In this document: one piece after another, positions 42,021 to 53,036 of the stretch
Layout of the letters: every line of letters begins with the position of its first letter
Position numbering within the stretch: position 1 is the stretch's first letter
Source: Strobilurus pachycystidiatus
Taxonomy: Eukaryota; Basidiomycota; Agaricomycetes; Agaricales; Physalacriaceae
Direction of reading: 5' to 3'
DNA: 64,000 nucleotides
Assembly: GCA_019915135.1 (NCBI GenBank)
Contig: JAHLMK010000015.1
Coordinates: 558,001 to 622,000 of the forward strand
Position numbers and translations under genes: made by a program
The notes under the pieces: model-generated
What the model saw: the letters and a program-made list of their open reading frames with translations, nothing else
What the model was told of the DNA's origin: nothing
The model's database searches: none

Positions 42021-44407
42021 ATGATCCCTGCGTGGTCTGCCTGCTGGGCGATATGGCTCTCCCTGGCTACCGGCTGCGAGGCGTTACCGGTCGACGGAAT
42101 GATTGCCCAGAACAGAGGGGAAGACGGGCACAGGCTGCCTAGGAGATACCTGCATGGCTTGGACGTGCAGAAACGCTCCGATGGCTCCTCCATGAAGACT
42201 TCCGTATTGGTACGTCTTCACTGCGAAGCATTTCTTGGCCACACGACTCTCCATTCTTCCTATGGCCTAGTCTCCTTTGCTTTCCAAATGCGCCACTCCC
42301 TCTTATCGTTGTACGTCATGGTACTAATGCCATTGCTAGATACCAGTCATCGTTGTAGCGGTGCTCATGGTCCTCCTCGTTCTGGTGTTCATCTATCGTC
42401 GCCGCTCTCGCTCTCCTGCTGCTGCAGCCACCTCCTCATCAACCACCGCGCTGAACACTTCTACCTCCAACACTTCCACTACTACTACTCCAAACAACGC
42501 CACTCGTACCACTTCCTTCTGGTCGTCTCTCTTCTCAGGAATGGGCGCTGGCATGGGCGTTGTTACACCAGCGGGAGTATCAGACTCCAACGGTCCACGC
42601 GAACTAACCGCCGAGCAGCTTGCCGGAACGGTACCCAGAAACTCTGGCAACACAACCACTCCTGCGACCGCGGCCCGAAGAACGCGCAGACCTCGACGAA
42701 CACCCTCACAGATATCTACTGTCTCATTACCAGCATACATGAAAGAGCCCGGCGAGGAGGAACTGGTCATCTTCCGGTATGTGGTCTGATCTGATATCAC
42801 TCCAATCCCATCATGACCTGGCTTCATGTAATTACAGCGGTCCAGAAGACATGGAAGATGCCCCATTGCCCGTCCAGCCCGTTACAGTCCACATGCCGTC
42901 AGTATCCGAAGACGGAGACGCGGAAGGGGACCCAGACACGTCGCGTTCCTCGCATGACCACTCCGAATATGGACCTGTGCCGGACACGCCGCACACCGCG
43001 CCGCTGCTCGATAACCAGGACGACCACCACCATGATGCTGAACACGGGCCACCAGGCGAAGGCATGCCCGTCCGTAATGTCGGACATTCGCGTAATAGCA
43101 GCAGCGCCGTTAGTAGTGGTGACGGCAGTGGAGGAGATGAGGAGGATCCGCGTGGGGCTGCACCAGCATACTTCGAAGTGGCGGTCGTAGATCTCTCTCA
43201 AGATGAGCCGCCACAGTCGTCATCCGCTGAAGCAGCTACAAATGCTCCACCGACTTCATCGTCGCCACCGCCTCTACCTGAAGAGGCCACGGCCACGAGT
43301 TCCCCAGCGCGGCGATCCATGACCTTCCGGAATCTCTTTGGTGCATTCGGGAACGCGCGGTCTAATTATCGTACGCCGTACGGGCCTGGGCAAGCCAATG
43401 CCACGAGACACAGGCAGAATCAATCCAGCAGCGGCTCTATGCTATCCGCACAATCACATTCCACGAACTCACACTATCCTCCCCTAAGCGGTTCCCCGCT
43501 AAACTTGTCCCGTACAAGATCGAGAAGCATAATCTCGCGAGGCTCTCGTCCGAATACGCCTAATCCCAACGAGCTCACGTCACCTTCGATGATCTCACTC
43601 AACTCTATCTCCTCCCCGCTGACGCACACGCTCGTCCGCACAGAGTTCACCTATCCCAAATCAGGACCGACTCCCGAGCAGCTCAAGCTTATCTCGTCTA
43701 GGGAGAGTTTCTCCAGATTTGGGATGCCGTATGGCGAGGACGCTGTGCGCTGGGCAAGCCAGAGTCGATTGGGATTGCATGATGAGAACGACGATGACGA
43801 CCTTCCGCCAGAGTTTGACGAACCCAGTGGTTCGAGGTCCCGTCCCCGTGCTGGGACTACTGCTACCCGCCATACGAGGTCTGGCAGTTCGACATCGTTA
43901 CTTCCTGCGCCGAATATGCCTCTACCTGGCGAATCGCCACTTGCTCAAAGCCTCGTCCCTGCGGCGGCACAAGAGGCGGAGAGTCCTTCTTCGCCTACGG
44001 AAGTGCCTCTGCCTTCATCGCCAACAGCGATTCGAGATGCTGAGCCGCAAGAAGAGATACACACGGTGCCCGAGCCCGGACCTGAACCCTCCAAACCCGA
44101 CGTCAACACCCCAACATCTCCAGTAACGCCCGCTCTCACATCCGCCACGACGACATCTCCGTCCACGGCATCCCCTTCCCTTCCGCCGTCTTCCTTCCCT
44201 CTAAGCGTGGCCAACCTCAAACTCGCATCGACCACCTCCCTCGGGATGGGTCTGCCTGCAGGCGCCGCCCCACCGTTCAGGTCGGTGTCTCGAGCGAGCA
44301 CCGTCTCCATGGCGGAGTCGTACGCGACAGCTGCGGAGACGATGAGCATGAGGACCGTTACACCGACGTTTAGGGACGCGACGGATGATACTGTGAGGGT
44401 AAATTGA
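42021..44407 (+). CDS. Single-pass membrane protein with long disordered cytoplasmic tail
   Basis: Three exons (42021-42209, 42340-42776, 42838-44407) give 731 residues. MIPAWSACWAIWLSLATGCEA is a signal peptide, so ATG 42021 is preferred over 41964. A short outer segment is followed by the membrane helix IPVIVVAVLMVLLVLVFIY and a stop-transfer RRRSRS. The cytoplasmic part is Ser/Thr/Pro-rich. It carries SLPAYMKEPGEEELVIF and APAYFEVAVVDL, which look like degenerate PY/LPxY motifs with acidic neighbours, and RSMTFRNLFGAFGNARSNYR. This layout is seen in uncharacterised basidiomycete membrane proteins; a role as an adaptor for a Nedd4/Rsp5-type ubiquitin ligase is a hypothesis. Both introns carry standard GTAyGT donors and keep frame. 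Confidence 0.7.
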
Positions 44408-44903
44408 GAAAGGACAAAACACTAAGCAACTCGCATTGCATGATCTAAGTACGTTTTATTTACTATTGGCTCTCGGACGGGGTGGCTTACGCAGACTACA
44501 TATATGATGATGTGTATTACTTTTGCTTTTTTTCTATGTCTACATCTACTTACAAGAAATTTAACTGACGGCCTTGTTGAGCGCTATAATTACGACGGTC
44601 TATGATTCTCGAGGACACGTAAGGACATCGTTGAGCCTCAAGTATAGCCGTGTCCAAGCTCTGTACAAGCGTGTTAGACTGGCGCGTCCTGAAGAGCTCG
44701 ACGCAGAATCTCTGTATCGTGGCGCAATGTATTTTAAAAATGCCACGGCCCATACTCGTAATGTAAATCTTTCATCATCATGAAATGAATGAACGTATGT
44801 ACATACAGTCAGACTCTAGTGATACCTGTAGAGAAAGTCCAAGATTAAAAACTCCAAAGTGAAAAACGCCTAAATAGATCGACAAGCAAAACATAACATG
44901 CAA
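44408..44903. other. Intergenic region between convergent 3' ends
   Basis: AT-rich, no gene seen; presumably untranslated regions and poly(A) sites of both neighbours. Confidence 0.5.
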
Positions 44904-46139
44904 TTACTTTTCCGTCTCACTGGCGGTCGCGTCTGCATCTCTATCACTCTCGTCCTCAGAATCCTTCTCCTCACCCGACTCCTTCTGATCATAGTCCTCA
45001 GCAATGCGCGCGATCTCCTTGTACAGCGCCTTCCTCTCCGCTATGAGGTCCATCCACTTCTCGATGTCCAGACCGTGGGCGTCATATGCCGCCTCTCGCC
45101 GAGAAGAGACCGACCGGTCCAACACTGAAGAATACGACACTTCTCTCCCTTGGTATAAGAACCTGAAGTACCGCTCAGTGATGTTCATGCGAGAAAGGGT
45201 TATGTGGCTTACCACAAGTAACCACAAATCACTGTAGAAAGTCCCGACAGATATGTGATGGGCTCCATGACGTCCCATCCATAATCCCAAAACGTCAAAC
45301 GAGCGACAGCACCCCAGTATACCACCAGCATACCAAAGCCTGTTAGAGCCATGCGCCGTGCACCACGATACGCCTCGCGATCGCACACTGCCTTGAGATC
45401 CTTCATCGACTTTAACTGCGCCTTGACAAAAGCAAGACGCCGCCGAAGAAACACAGTACGGTCTGCGAAAGTCGGGACGCGGACAGAGACGAAATATTCT
45501 TTCGGATCGTCCTCGTACACGAACTTGATGCGGAACTCTGCAGAACGCGCCGCGTCGCGTATAAAGTCGCCGACGTCGGTAGAGTCCGACCATTGGTACG
45601 CGCGCTTGCTCGAGTCGGGTTTTGGGCTGCCCTGGAAGGCGACATCTGGGGGAATGCGCGTCTTGACGGAGCTGTGGATGAGCCGGCTGAGGTGGGAGAG
45701 CGGTTGGGCCGGATGCAGGAGGATGACGAGGGGGAGATCACCGGTGGTGGATGCCTTGGGGAGGGTTTTGAGCGGCAGTATGAGTTTGAAGAGATGAGAT
45801 GACGTTGGTAATATCTTCCCTGCGGGTCGTGTGAGCTTGCGTCTGGCAACAGCGGAGCGGGAAGCACGTACCGACGCTGTCCGTCACACCCTCGAGTTCG
45901 TCCTCTGACGGTCGCACATCATGCTTGCCTGCCTTCCAGTCCGCCTGAGGGCCAGCCGAATGAAGAAACTGGGAATGGGAAACGTTCAAGTCCTCTGCGC
46001 CTGCTGATTGTGTCGCGTATAAGCGATGCCTGGTCGCTAACGATGGTAAACGAGAGCCGGCAGAGCGGCAGGATGCCACTATGGGAGAAAAGCCATGGAT
46101 AACAGAAGACGATACCGCCCAACAGAGCCGAGGCAGCAT
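44904..46139 (-). CDS. MCU: Mitochondrial calcium uniporter pore subunit
   Basis: This is the pore of the inner-membrane Ca2+ channel. Three exons (46139-45872, 45819-45213, 45162-44904) give 377 residues with frame kept at both joins. The N-terminus is rich in Arg, Ser and Ala, with LATRHRLYATQ resembling a matrix-targeting cleavage region. A soluble domain follows (YEDDPKEYFVSVRVP), then a coiled coil (TVFLRRRLAFVKAQLKSMKD). The two membrane helices are GFGMLVVYWGAVARLTF and ITYLSGLSTVICGYLWFLY. Between them stands WDVMEP, the DxxE selectivity filter of the family (Asp and Glu both present). A second coiled region and a Glu/Asp-rich tail end the protein. The gene is divergent to the MDR oxidoreductase with about 300 bp between starts. 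No EMRE- or MICU-like gene is visible in the window. Confidence 0.9.
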
Positions 46140-46446
46140 GGCAAGAGGAAAGGAGCACAGCGCCCGTGATGCATGTCCGAGAGGAGATTATGATGCCCAA
46201 TGACGTCAAAATCAGCATCGACATGGACAGCCGAGAGACGCTGAGTGGCTAATGCCATAGTGTGCGGAAAGAGTGGAAGCAAGCATGAGTCTGAGTGTGG
46301 TACAGTGATGGTGCTGGTCAAAGTTGGGTCAAAGACCTCCAAATTGAAAGCAAGTGCCGCACGAGGTCACGCGACTGACGTCGATCTCATATCTCTACCC
46401 CTTCGTCGATCGCGACTACCTGCTTTTAGAGATAGTGCTCCGACAA
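46140..46446. promoter_or_regulatory. Shared divergent promoter region of MCU and the MDR oxidoreductase
   Basis: A 307-bp space separates the two divergent start codons. No TATA box stands out. The contained frames have no motif support. Confidence 0.35.
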
Positions 46447-47707
46447 ATGCCTCCTGCCACTCAGCAAGCCTGGATTGTCGAAAACCAAGGCCTCCCAAGG
46501 GATGTTCTCAAACTCAAGACAGATTGGCCAATCTCGTCCAAGCTTGACAAAGGCGACGTTTTGGTGAAGGTCCAAGCTGCAGCGTTGAATCCTGCGTACG
46601 CTTTACTGGAGTGATGCGCATTGACACTGAGATCCCTTCTTCAGAGGACACAAGCTCATGAACATGTTGCCAAACTTCCTCGCCAAGCGCCCTATCGCAC
46701 CGGAACTCGACTTCGCGGGAATTGTCGAGGAGTCAAATGACCCTTCTCTGAGCCAAGGCGATAACGTCTTTGGCTGCCTTCCCTTTGGTGACGATGCACG
46801 ATACTCGAAAGTCTAACAGTGTCTGACGACTACCATGTCTAGACTATGCGCTCAAAGCTAAACAAGGTGCTCTGCAGCAATATGTGCGTACACCTGCCTC
46901 CGCCCTTGTTCGCCGTCCGGAGAGCATCACGCCCGTCGAGGCCAGCGGCATTGCCATCGCTGCATTAACTGCGTGGCAGGCGCTCTTCGACCACGCCAAG
47001 TTTGAGGCAGGACAGACTGTGTTCGTGAATGGAGGCGGCACTGCAATCGGTGCCTTTGCGATACAGATAGCCAAAGCGAAAGGAGCGGCGCGTGTCGTCG
47101 CGACCGCCTCGGGCAGAAATGAAGAGTTCGTGCGAGGACTGGGCGTCGATGAATTCATCGACTATACGCAAGTCGGAACACTGCATGAATATCTCTCTGC
47201 GAATCCTCCATCACCCAAGTTTCACGTCGTCATTGATGCTGGTGAGTTCGTCATATCAAGACTCTATCACTATCACTCATTGCCGTGGACTCGACAGTGG
47301 GTCTTGTCGATCTATATACACATAGCCCCGACTATCTCTCTCCTGGCGGTGCCTTCATCAGTATAGGCACAAAGATCAAAGGCCTTTTTCCCATCACGCC
47401 CATAATCACCACGCTATGGGCCATGTTTTGTCCCGTATGGCTGGGAGGTACACCTCGTAGACACAAGTAAGTGTTGGAACTTCCACGGGTAGTTCACGTT
47501 CGCTCAATTCATTCCAGGTTTATGGTGACGAACTTCAGTAATAGCAAGACCGACCTCGAAGACATAGCTCGACTCTTGGAGGAAGGGAAGATCAAACCAA
47601 TCGTTGACTCTGTGTTCGAGTTTTCCGACGTCCTGGCAGCGTATGATCGTATCATGTCTCTCAAGACCAGCGGTAAAGTAGTCATCAAGATAACCGACGT
47701 AGTTTAG
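46447..47707 (+). CDS. MDR-family oxidoreductase (quinone reductase/zinc-less alcohol dehydrogenase-like)
   Basis: NAD(P)H-dependent reductase of the medium-chain family, probably acting on quinones or enones. Five exons (46447-46595, 46645-46787, 46843-47241, 47298-47466, 47518-47707) give exactly 349 residues. The N-terminal GroES-like fold shows DVLVKVQAAALNPAGHKLM, then ELDFAGIVEES and GDNVFGCLPF. The Rossmann part shows AALTAWQALFD, TVFVNGGGTAIGAFAIQIAKAKGAARVVAT and VIDAVGLVDLY. The end, FSDVLAAYDRIMSLKTSGKVVIKI, is the standard family C-terminus. The Cys and His ligands of zinc alcohol dehydrogenases are absent. The start MPPATQQAW is preferred over an in-frame ATG at 46354 because the catalytic fold begins shortly after it. 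Confidence 0.85.
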
Positions 47708-47808
47708 TTTATGAATGTGCCTTGATAGCGCGTATAAACATATACATTCATTACTGATATCTGTGGTGGAAAGGGTGACTCCCAAAGATGATACTCGTGT
47801 ACGCACTA

Positions 47809-49254
47809 TCAAAAAATGCAATACTGCCATATCCCCCAAAAGTCTACAGTGAATGATGTCAAATGCGGTAATCCCTCAAGTACCTTGCTCTCCATCGTTT
47901 GGGTGAACTGGTGGCATTCCCGCTCCGCATCCAGCATACAATCCTCGACGTCGAAAGAGAGCTGGGAGAACCTGACAAAGATCTCATTCACCGACGGAAC
48001 TAGCTTGAAAAGTTCATGCATTGGCGACGAACACTCTTTCAGGCTCTTCGAAGTCTTTACTTGTATGGCCAGACGCCGGAGTGGGCAGCGGGACCGTCTC
48101 AGGAAATCCAAAACAGGCTGGAGATCCTCCACCCTGATCATGACAAGGATCAGATCATCCAGCAATGGAGCGCTGAAGTTGAATAGCGAAGGGGACGCCG
48201 TCGGTTCGACGGACAGGTGACGAAGGGAAGATGCTACCACGCTCTGAGGTACATCGTCGCTGGAATCCTGCTCTTCGTCCATCTCGTCGTATTCCGTTGT
48301 GAGGGAGTCGAGGAGAGGACAACGAGACAGGTATCTGTGAGCGTCTTCAACGAGATCCGTGGATAAGCATGGGGAGAGTCTGACTGTCCGTAGCTGGGAA
48401 TACGGAAGGAAAACATCGTAGTAGTCGCAGTGAGTGAGCTCCACCGTCTGAAGTCGGGGTGCATGCTCAAAGACGTCGAGGGGGATGTGCGAAATAGAGA
48501 GAGTGAGGTCTAGACAAAGGGAAGACAGCATGGGGAATCCTCCCGTGGCGTTGATGATCTTGGCTATGAGAGCGCTCTCGAGAGTGAGTTTGGCGTGCTG
48601 CCATCTGGGCGAGAGATTGATCAGGGTTTGAAAGAGAGGCTCCAGTATTGGTCGATCATGGGCCGGTGTCTCTCTTTCGTCGAAATTGATGGATATGGGT
48701 TGGTTGTTCGTGCGGTCAACCCTAGTCGTGAGCAGGTGTCTCCAGTTCCTGGGAGATGTGTTCCTATTGTCGACGGTGATACTCGACCAAAGACTTGGCA
48801 GAGACATAATGGTGTTTCGCCATGTACGACACACATAGCTGAGAGCCCAAGGACCATTGGTCATGTCGAATACATGAGCATCTGTGTCATCGCAGTACCA
48901 CTGGAAGATCTCGGCCAGTATTTCGAAGGGAAACCGGCGAACAGTGGAGAGAAGACCATGGGAGAGCGAAACCATGTTCGACAGTCTCTCCTGCTCCTTC
49001 AGAAGACGATCTCGCTCCAACAGCAGTGGCGCTACGACGGCGCTCAAACTTTCAAGATCCTTTTCGACAACGGAGAGGCTATCCATGGCCTGTGGTATGA
49101 TCTGGTGACGGATGATTGGCGCGTCAACATCCGTGGCAGGTTCGTTGGATGTCGCCAGGCGGTCGAATAAGTCGGAAGTGAATTTTTGGGAAGGTTCGGG
49201 AGCGAAGTAGGCCTGTCCGCAATAGGCGCAAGACGATGAGGCAGACGCGTCCAT
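47809..49254 (-). CDS. F-box protein with N-terminal CxxC and coiled coil
   Basis: The product has 481 residues in one exon. The N-terminus has CAYCGQAYF, then a coiled coil (VEKDLESLSAVVAPLLLERDRLLKEQERL), then the F-box RFPFEILAEIFQWYC with LSYVCRTWRNTIMSLPSLWSSI. The C-terminal two thirds are Leu-rich irregular repeats (LSSLCLDLTLS, LQTVELTHCDYY, LRTVRLSPCLS, LRHLSVEPT, LDDLILVMI). This architecture is heavily expanded in Agaricomycetes. The expected role is substrate recognition in an SCF ubiquitin ligase; the substrate is unknown. The Trp in the LPSLW motif and the coiled coil are typical. Confidence 0.8.
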   Translation of the reverse strand: MDASASSSCAYCGQAYFAPEPSQKFTSDLFDRLATSNEPATDVDAPIIRHQIIPQAMDSLSVVEKDLESLSAVVAPLLLERDRLLKEQERLSNMVSLSHGLLSTVRRFPFEILAEIFQWYCDDTDAHVFDMTNGPWALSYVCRTWRNTIMSLPSLWSSITVDNRNTSPRNWRHLLTTRVDRTNNQPISINFDERETPAHDRPILEPLFQTLINLSPRWQHAKLTLESALIAKIINATGGFPMLSSLCLDLTLSISHIPLDVFEHAPRLQTVELTHCDYYDVFLPYSQLRTVRLSPCLSTDLVEDAHRYLSRCPLLDSLTTEYDEMDEEQDSSDDVPQSVVASSLRHLSVEPTASPSLFNFSAPLLDDLILVMIRVEDLQPVLDFLRRSRCPLRRLAIQVKTSKSLKECSSPMHELFKLVPSVNEIFVRFSQLSFDVEDCMLDAERECHQFTQTMESKVLEGLPHLTSFTVDFWGIWQYCIF

Positions 49255-49357
49255 CGATTAAACTACTTGACGTGAGTAAGTCGAATGGGGTGCTGTAAGA
49301 GACCACAGACGATGAGAGTCTTCTGAAGCTTTATTTATTTACGAAGAGAGTGATGTG

Positions 49358-49481
49358 GGGGCAGCTTCGGCTGCTGTCGGTCGTGGTGGTAGCCGGCAAA
49401 GCTGCTGTCGGTCGTGATGGTAGCCGGCAAAGCTCGTCGATCACAACTTTGCCGCCTTGCGGCTTTGCCTCCTCCCGCCAT
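49358..49481 (-). repeat. Dispersed repeat, inverted relative to 1795-1886
   Basis: The reverse complement matches 1795-1886 (GGCGGGAGGAGG, then GATCGACGAGC, then GCCGGCTACCATCACGACCGACAGCAG). It contains a 31-bp tandem duplication that the left copy lacks. It lies about 100 bp upstream of the F-box gene start. Confidence 0.6.
49371..49432 (+). repeat. 31-bp tandem duplication
   Basis: Units 49371-49401 and 49402-49432 differ at a single base (GTGGTGG versus GTGATGG). Confidence 0.9.
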
Positions 49482-51108
49482 GTCCGTGAATGCCAATGCC
49501 TTCATCGCGGCCAACCGGGTCGCTCTCAAACTATAGCTTGACTTACGATAAAGGACGGTATCTTTTGGCCGCAAATTACAACGAGAAATCAAGCCATAAC
49601 GTGGTCATGTCGTTGCCTTCATGTTCCCGCTCGATTTCCTGAGGTACCCTGCAGTACCTCGCTATATGTTCAACGCCTCTAACAATGCGCGCTCTCTCTT
49701 GCAGTACTCGCATGGCACGGGACCGTGTCCACCATCGCTACATTATTAACAGCACCGGCTCACCTATCCATTGAACGAATCTCTCAACTCATGGGAGGCT
49801 GCCTTCAATTCACTGATCCGTACATGGACTTGCGCGCTGATGCCTAGATCTGGGTCGGTCACTGAGTCGGTCTCTGTCCCTGCCTCTTTGACCTCAGGCG
49901 CTTCACATTTCGCGCCTTCAAACATCCCCTTTACGCCATCTCACGTCAGAGCACCTCTTATCGCTTTGCCCTATTACACCAAGCGCGTCAGACAGGATGG
50001 AATGATGGATATCGTTGAACTGGCGTATCCTTTTCTCGACGGGCATGGCGTGTTCTGAAAGAGAGGGCCGAATCGCAAAGACAATGTAGCCGGAGAGCCT
50101 AGGGATTTGCCTCGTTCTGAGAAGTTTTTTTCTCCCTTCCATCTTCAATTCTCAAGCTAAGCTTCAAGTACGTTATATTCTGTTCCGATGATAACTGCTT
50201 TGGCCTAGCGAATTATCTCATGGCAGCCAGTAATCTGATTCTCAACGCGATCATGTTTCCTGTCAGACAGATACTGTAATTCGCCGAAAGATATCAGGCG
50301 TTCAACAATCATGTTGATGAAAGGCAGGTTAGACTGTTCGTACGCCACGGTATTGACGCTGATCAAGTCACTCAAGTCCCTATCTTTTTCGCTCCTTGGC
50401 ACTCGATGGGTAAATTCGTGTTGGCTTGCGCAGACTCTAGAGCAGGATATGACGCGCGGAGTCCGACTGGTATTTCCTCTAGATTATCATTTTACAGCGT
50501 TTTCGGAAAACCACTTCAGCTCAATGTCACGAGCCACATGTCTTTCCTCGCCTGCCTCGCCCCTCGCGGCGGTGCGACTTTTACCGCACCTAACCTCCTC
50601 GTCATGTTGGGATCAGATCAGGATGTAAGTAGGATCACTCGTCCTCGATCGTGCTTCCTGAGGCTGGTGGCGTTCGTCCCCCCTATTCGATACGCGTCAC
50701 CGTGTACCCTGTCGCGTGCTGAATGGGCCAGGGATGGGCCTCCCGAGAACGCCGAGTCCGACCAGCTCAATTGAATATTGGAGTTCTCAGAGTCGTACGA
50801 GACATCCCCGGTTCGGTGCGGGATATTCGTATCTCTTGTCCGTGGTTCATAGTCGTGACTGGTGAGAGAGTTTGGTCGCATTTCTCTCAGATTGGCAGAG
50901 GCTTTCTTGTCACGGCTGGCCTTCTTTCGCTGGGCATCACTCTATCCTTCGTGGAAGGCTCTCTCCTGCTCTCTCCGGCAAATCTGCTTGCTTATGATTT
51001 TCCCTGTACTCCAGTCTCCACTACGCCATGACACAATCGATCAGATCGCCCCTCTAAACTCGTCCGACATGTCCGTGCACTATCCTTCAGGCTACAAGCC
51101 CACTTTCG
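49482..51108. other. Long intergenic region, no supported gene
   Basis: Several overlapping frames exist (for example 50311-50774 plus), but none shows a domain, conserved splice pattern or paralogue in the window. It may hold a decayed gene or a long promoter. Confidence 0.4.
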
Positions 51109-51115
51109 TATAAAA
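51109..51115 (+). promoter_or_regulatory. TATA box of the ferritin-like gene
   Basis: TATAAAA stands 76 bp before the ATG at 51191, and a pyrimidine-rich stretch (CTCCCCCTCCCTCACTATCTCTCTACTCC) just precedes the start. This fits a strongly or inducibly expressed gene. Confidence 0.7.
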
Positions 51116-51190
51116 CCTCAAATTCTTCTAGTAAACTGTATATCCTATTCTCAGGATACTCCCCCTCCCTCACTATCTCTCTACTCCGAC

Positions 51191-52451
51191 ATGAAGACTT
51201 CTATTGCTATCACTCTCCTTGGCGCTGTGGCCACTGCCTCTAGCTCGCCCCTCAAGCGCGGCGACAAAGAAATTGACGGTTCGTGTCATTTCGCCTCTGC
51301 TCTAGATCTCTGGTCCTCACAAGTCCCTTCGTCGACTTCTACAGATACTGTCGTCCTCAACTATGCCCTTACGTTGGAGCACCTGGAAAACGCTTTCTAC
51401 AGCGAGGCGTTATCCAAGTTCGACGAGAAAGCGTTCACGGATGCTGGGCTGCCGTCTACGGCTCGCGCGCTTTTCACGCAGGTGGCTGCTCACGAGCAGG
51501 CCCATGTCGATTTCCTGTCGGCAGCATTGGGGTCCAACGCCACTATGCCTTGCAACTACACCTTGTGAGTCTACTCCTACTTTTTACCGTTGCTGCCGTC
51601 ATACTCACCTGGTCTACAGCCCATACACCGATGCCAAGGAATTCGCGGCTGTGAGTCAGATCCTTGAAGGTGTTGGTTCGTGTTTTCCATTCTGGCTTCG
51701 TATGTGTGACTCATGCCGACTAGGTGTATCTGCGTATGCTGGAGCCGCCCAATACATCACCAACCCTGCTTACCTCACTGCCGCCGCCGTTGTACTCTCT
51801 ACTGAAGCTCGTCATGCTTCTTGGGTTGCTTCGGCAGTCAACGGAGTTCAGCCATGGAGTGGTCCCCTCGATGTCAGTACTTCTCGCTACTCTTTGTCTC
51901 ATGAATGGACGTTAATAATGCGCCTTTAGGTTCCGTTGACGCTCGACCAAGTGTACTCTCTCGCAGCGTCCTTCATTACCTCCTGCCCTGACAGTAACCC
52001 CGCGCTCCCCGTCAAAGCCTTCCCGGCCCTCACCTACTCGCCTGCCACTGCCGCTCCCGGAGACTCTATCGATCTATCCTTCAACGGCACGTCTGATGGA
52101 CACAACGGCACGTCTGACGGACAGATCGTTTTCTTCCTCACTGGTCTTGAACCTCTGAACTCGACGATATCGGGAGGCAAGGTCACCATCCCGAAGGACT
52201 TGAATGGAACGGTGTACATGATCGTTGCGGAAGCCAATGCGACGGGGGTCTCCGACAAATGTACGCTTGCAGGGCCCGCGGTCTTGCAGTTCCAGGAGTC
52301 TATCAACGATACCTCCTCCAGCGGGAACGCTTCGTCAAACACGACGACGACTACGAAGGCGAAGACCGAGGGCAATGGTGCGGTTGGCAGTGGGGTCATG
52401 TCGATGTCACTGATGTTGCCTGTGGCTGGCTTGATTGCTATGCTTGCATAA
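51191..52451 (+). CDS. Secreted ferritin-like domain protein (Rds1/desiccation-related type)
   Basis: The signal peptide is MKTSIAITLLGAVATASSS, followed by LKRG, a possible Kex2-type site. The ferritin-like helices follow: LNYALTLEHLENAFY, ALFTQVAAHEQAHVDFL, AYAGAAQYITNPAYL and VLSTEARHASWV, with Glu and His at metal-site positions (EHLE, EQAH, EARH). A beta-rich, N-glycosylation-rich part (NGT, NST, NDT, NAS sites) leads to a Ser/Thr stretch and a hydrophobic tail MSLMLPVAGLIAMLA, consistent with a GPI anchor. Exons: 51191-51278, 51345-51564, 51620-51675, 51724-51872, 51930-52451 (344 residues). The first intron is 66 nt and frame-neutral, so retention would add 22 residues. Homologues respond to stress and starvation; enzymatic activity is unproven. 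Confidence 0.8.
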
Positions 52452-53036
52452 ATTGCTTTGTGCGCGTAAAGCAAAAATTGCTCACAGAGTAATTGGACTT
52501 ATCGAACATTGTCACCGAGTAGAAATCCGTATCTACCAAGATTCATATAATTAGTCCACCATCGAAGTCTTACGTTATTCGTTGAGCATCCTGTCTTTTA
52601 TGAGTTAGTATCCTAGGACATTTTTCTGCAATAAACTGTTGAGTGTAAATAAACATATGCTTGTGGTTTGAAGTGGTGTTCGCAAGTAGCAAGGAGAGTT
52701 AGAATGAATTGTGTATACCCCTCAAGGAAATGATGATTTCCTTTCTTGATACATCGAAACAGGCGAGGCTCGAACCTCCAAGCCCGAGCTGAATTGAAAT
52801 TCAGTCCAAACACGGTCGACTGTCTCGTGATTTACACGAACATGTGGTCAGGGTCAAATCTTTCCCATTGCGTCCATTGACGTCTGCCTTTGTTCCTCCC
52901 CCATTGTCATCCATATTCGTCCACAGAGGAAAGGCATATAATGGTTCTCCTTGCACTATGTCTGGACTATTCTCTCTTTCCCATTCCCCTACCAGCTATT
53001 GCCACTCGCCGCGCATCCCTCGATATCGAAACCAGC
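52452..53036. other. Intergenic region, no gene seen
   Basis: This runs between the ferritin-like gene and the kinase. A tRNA-like stretch near 52753-52826 was examined and rejected. A pyrimidine-rich area at 52880-53000 is the probable kinase promoter. Confidence 0.5.

Noticed and set aside
50311..50774. Overlapping plus-strand frames in the long intergenic region
   Set aside because: No domain or family resemblance, and neither frame is favoured by composition.
52753..52826. tRNA-like stretch on the minus strand (GAGACAG/CTGTTTC ends and a GGTTCGAGCC segment)
   Set aside because: The ends pair, but the T stem does not form with a seven-base loop, the D arm is absent and the anticodon arm has a wrong loop size. 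Possibly a decayed tRNA; not supported.
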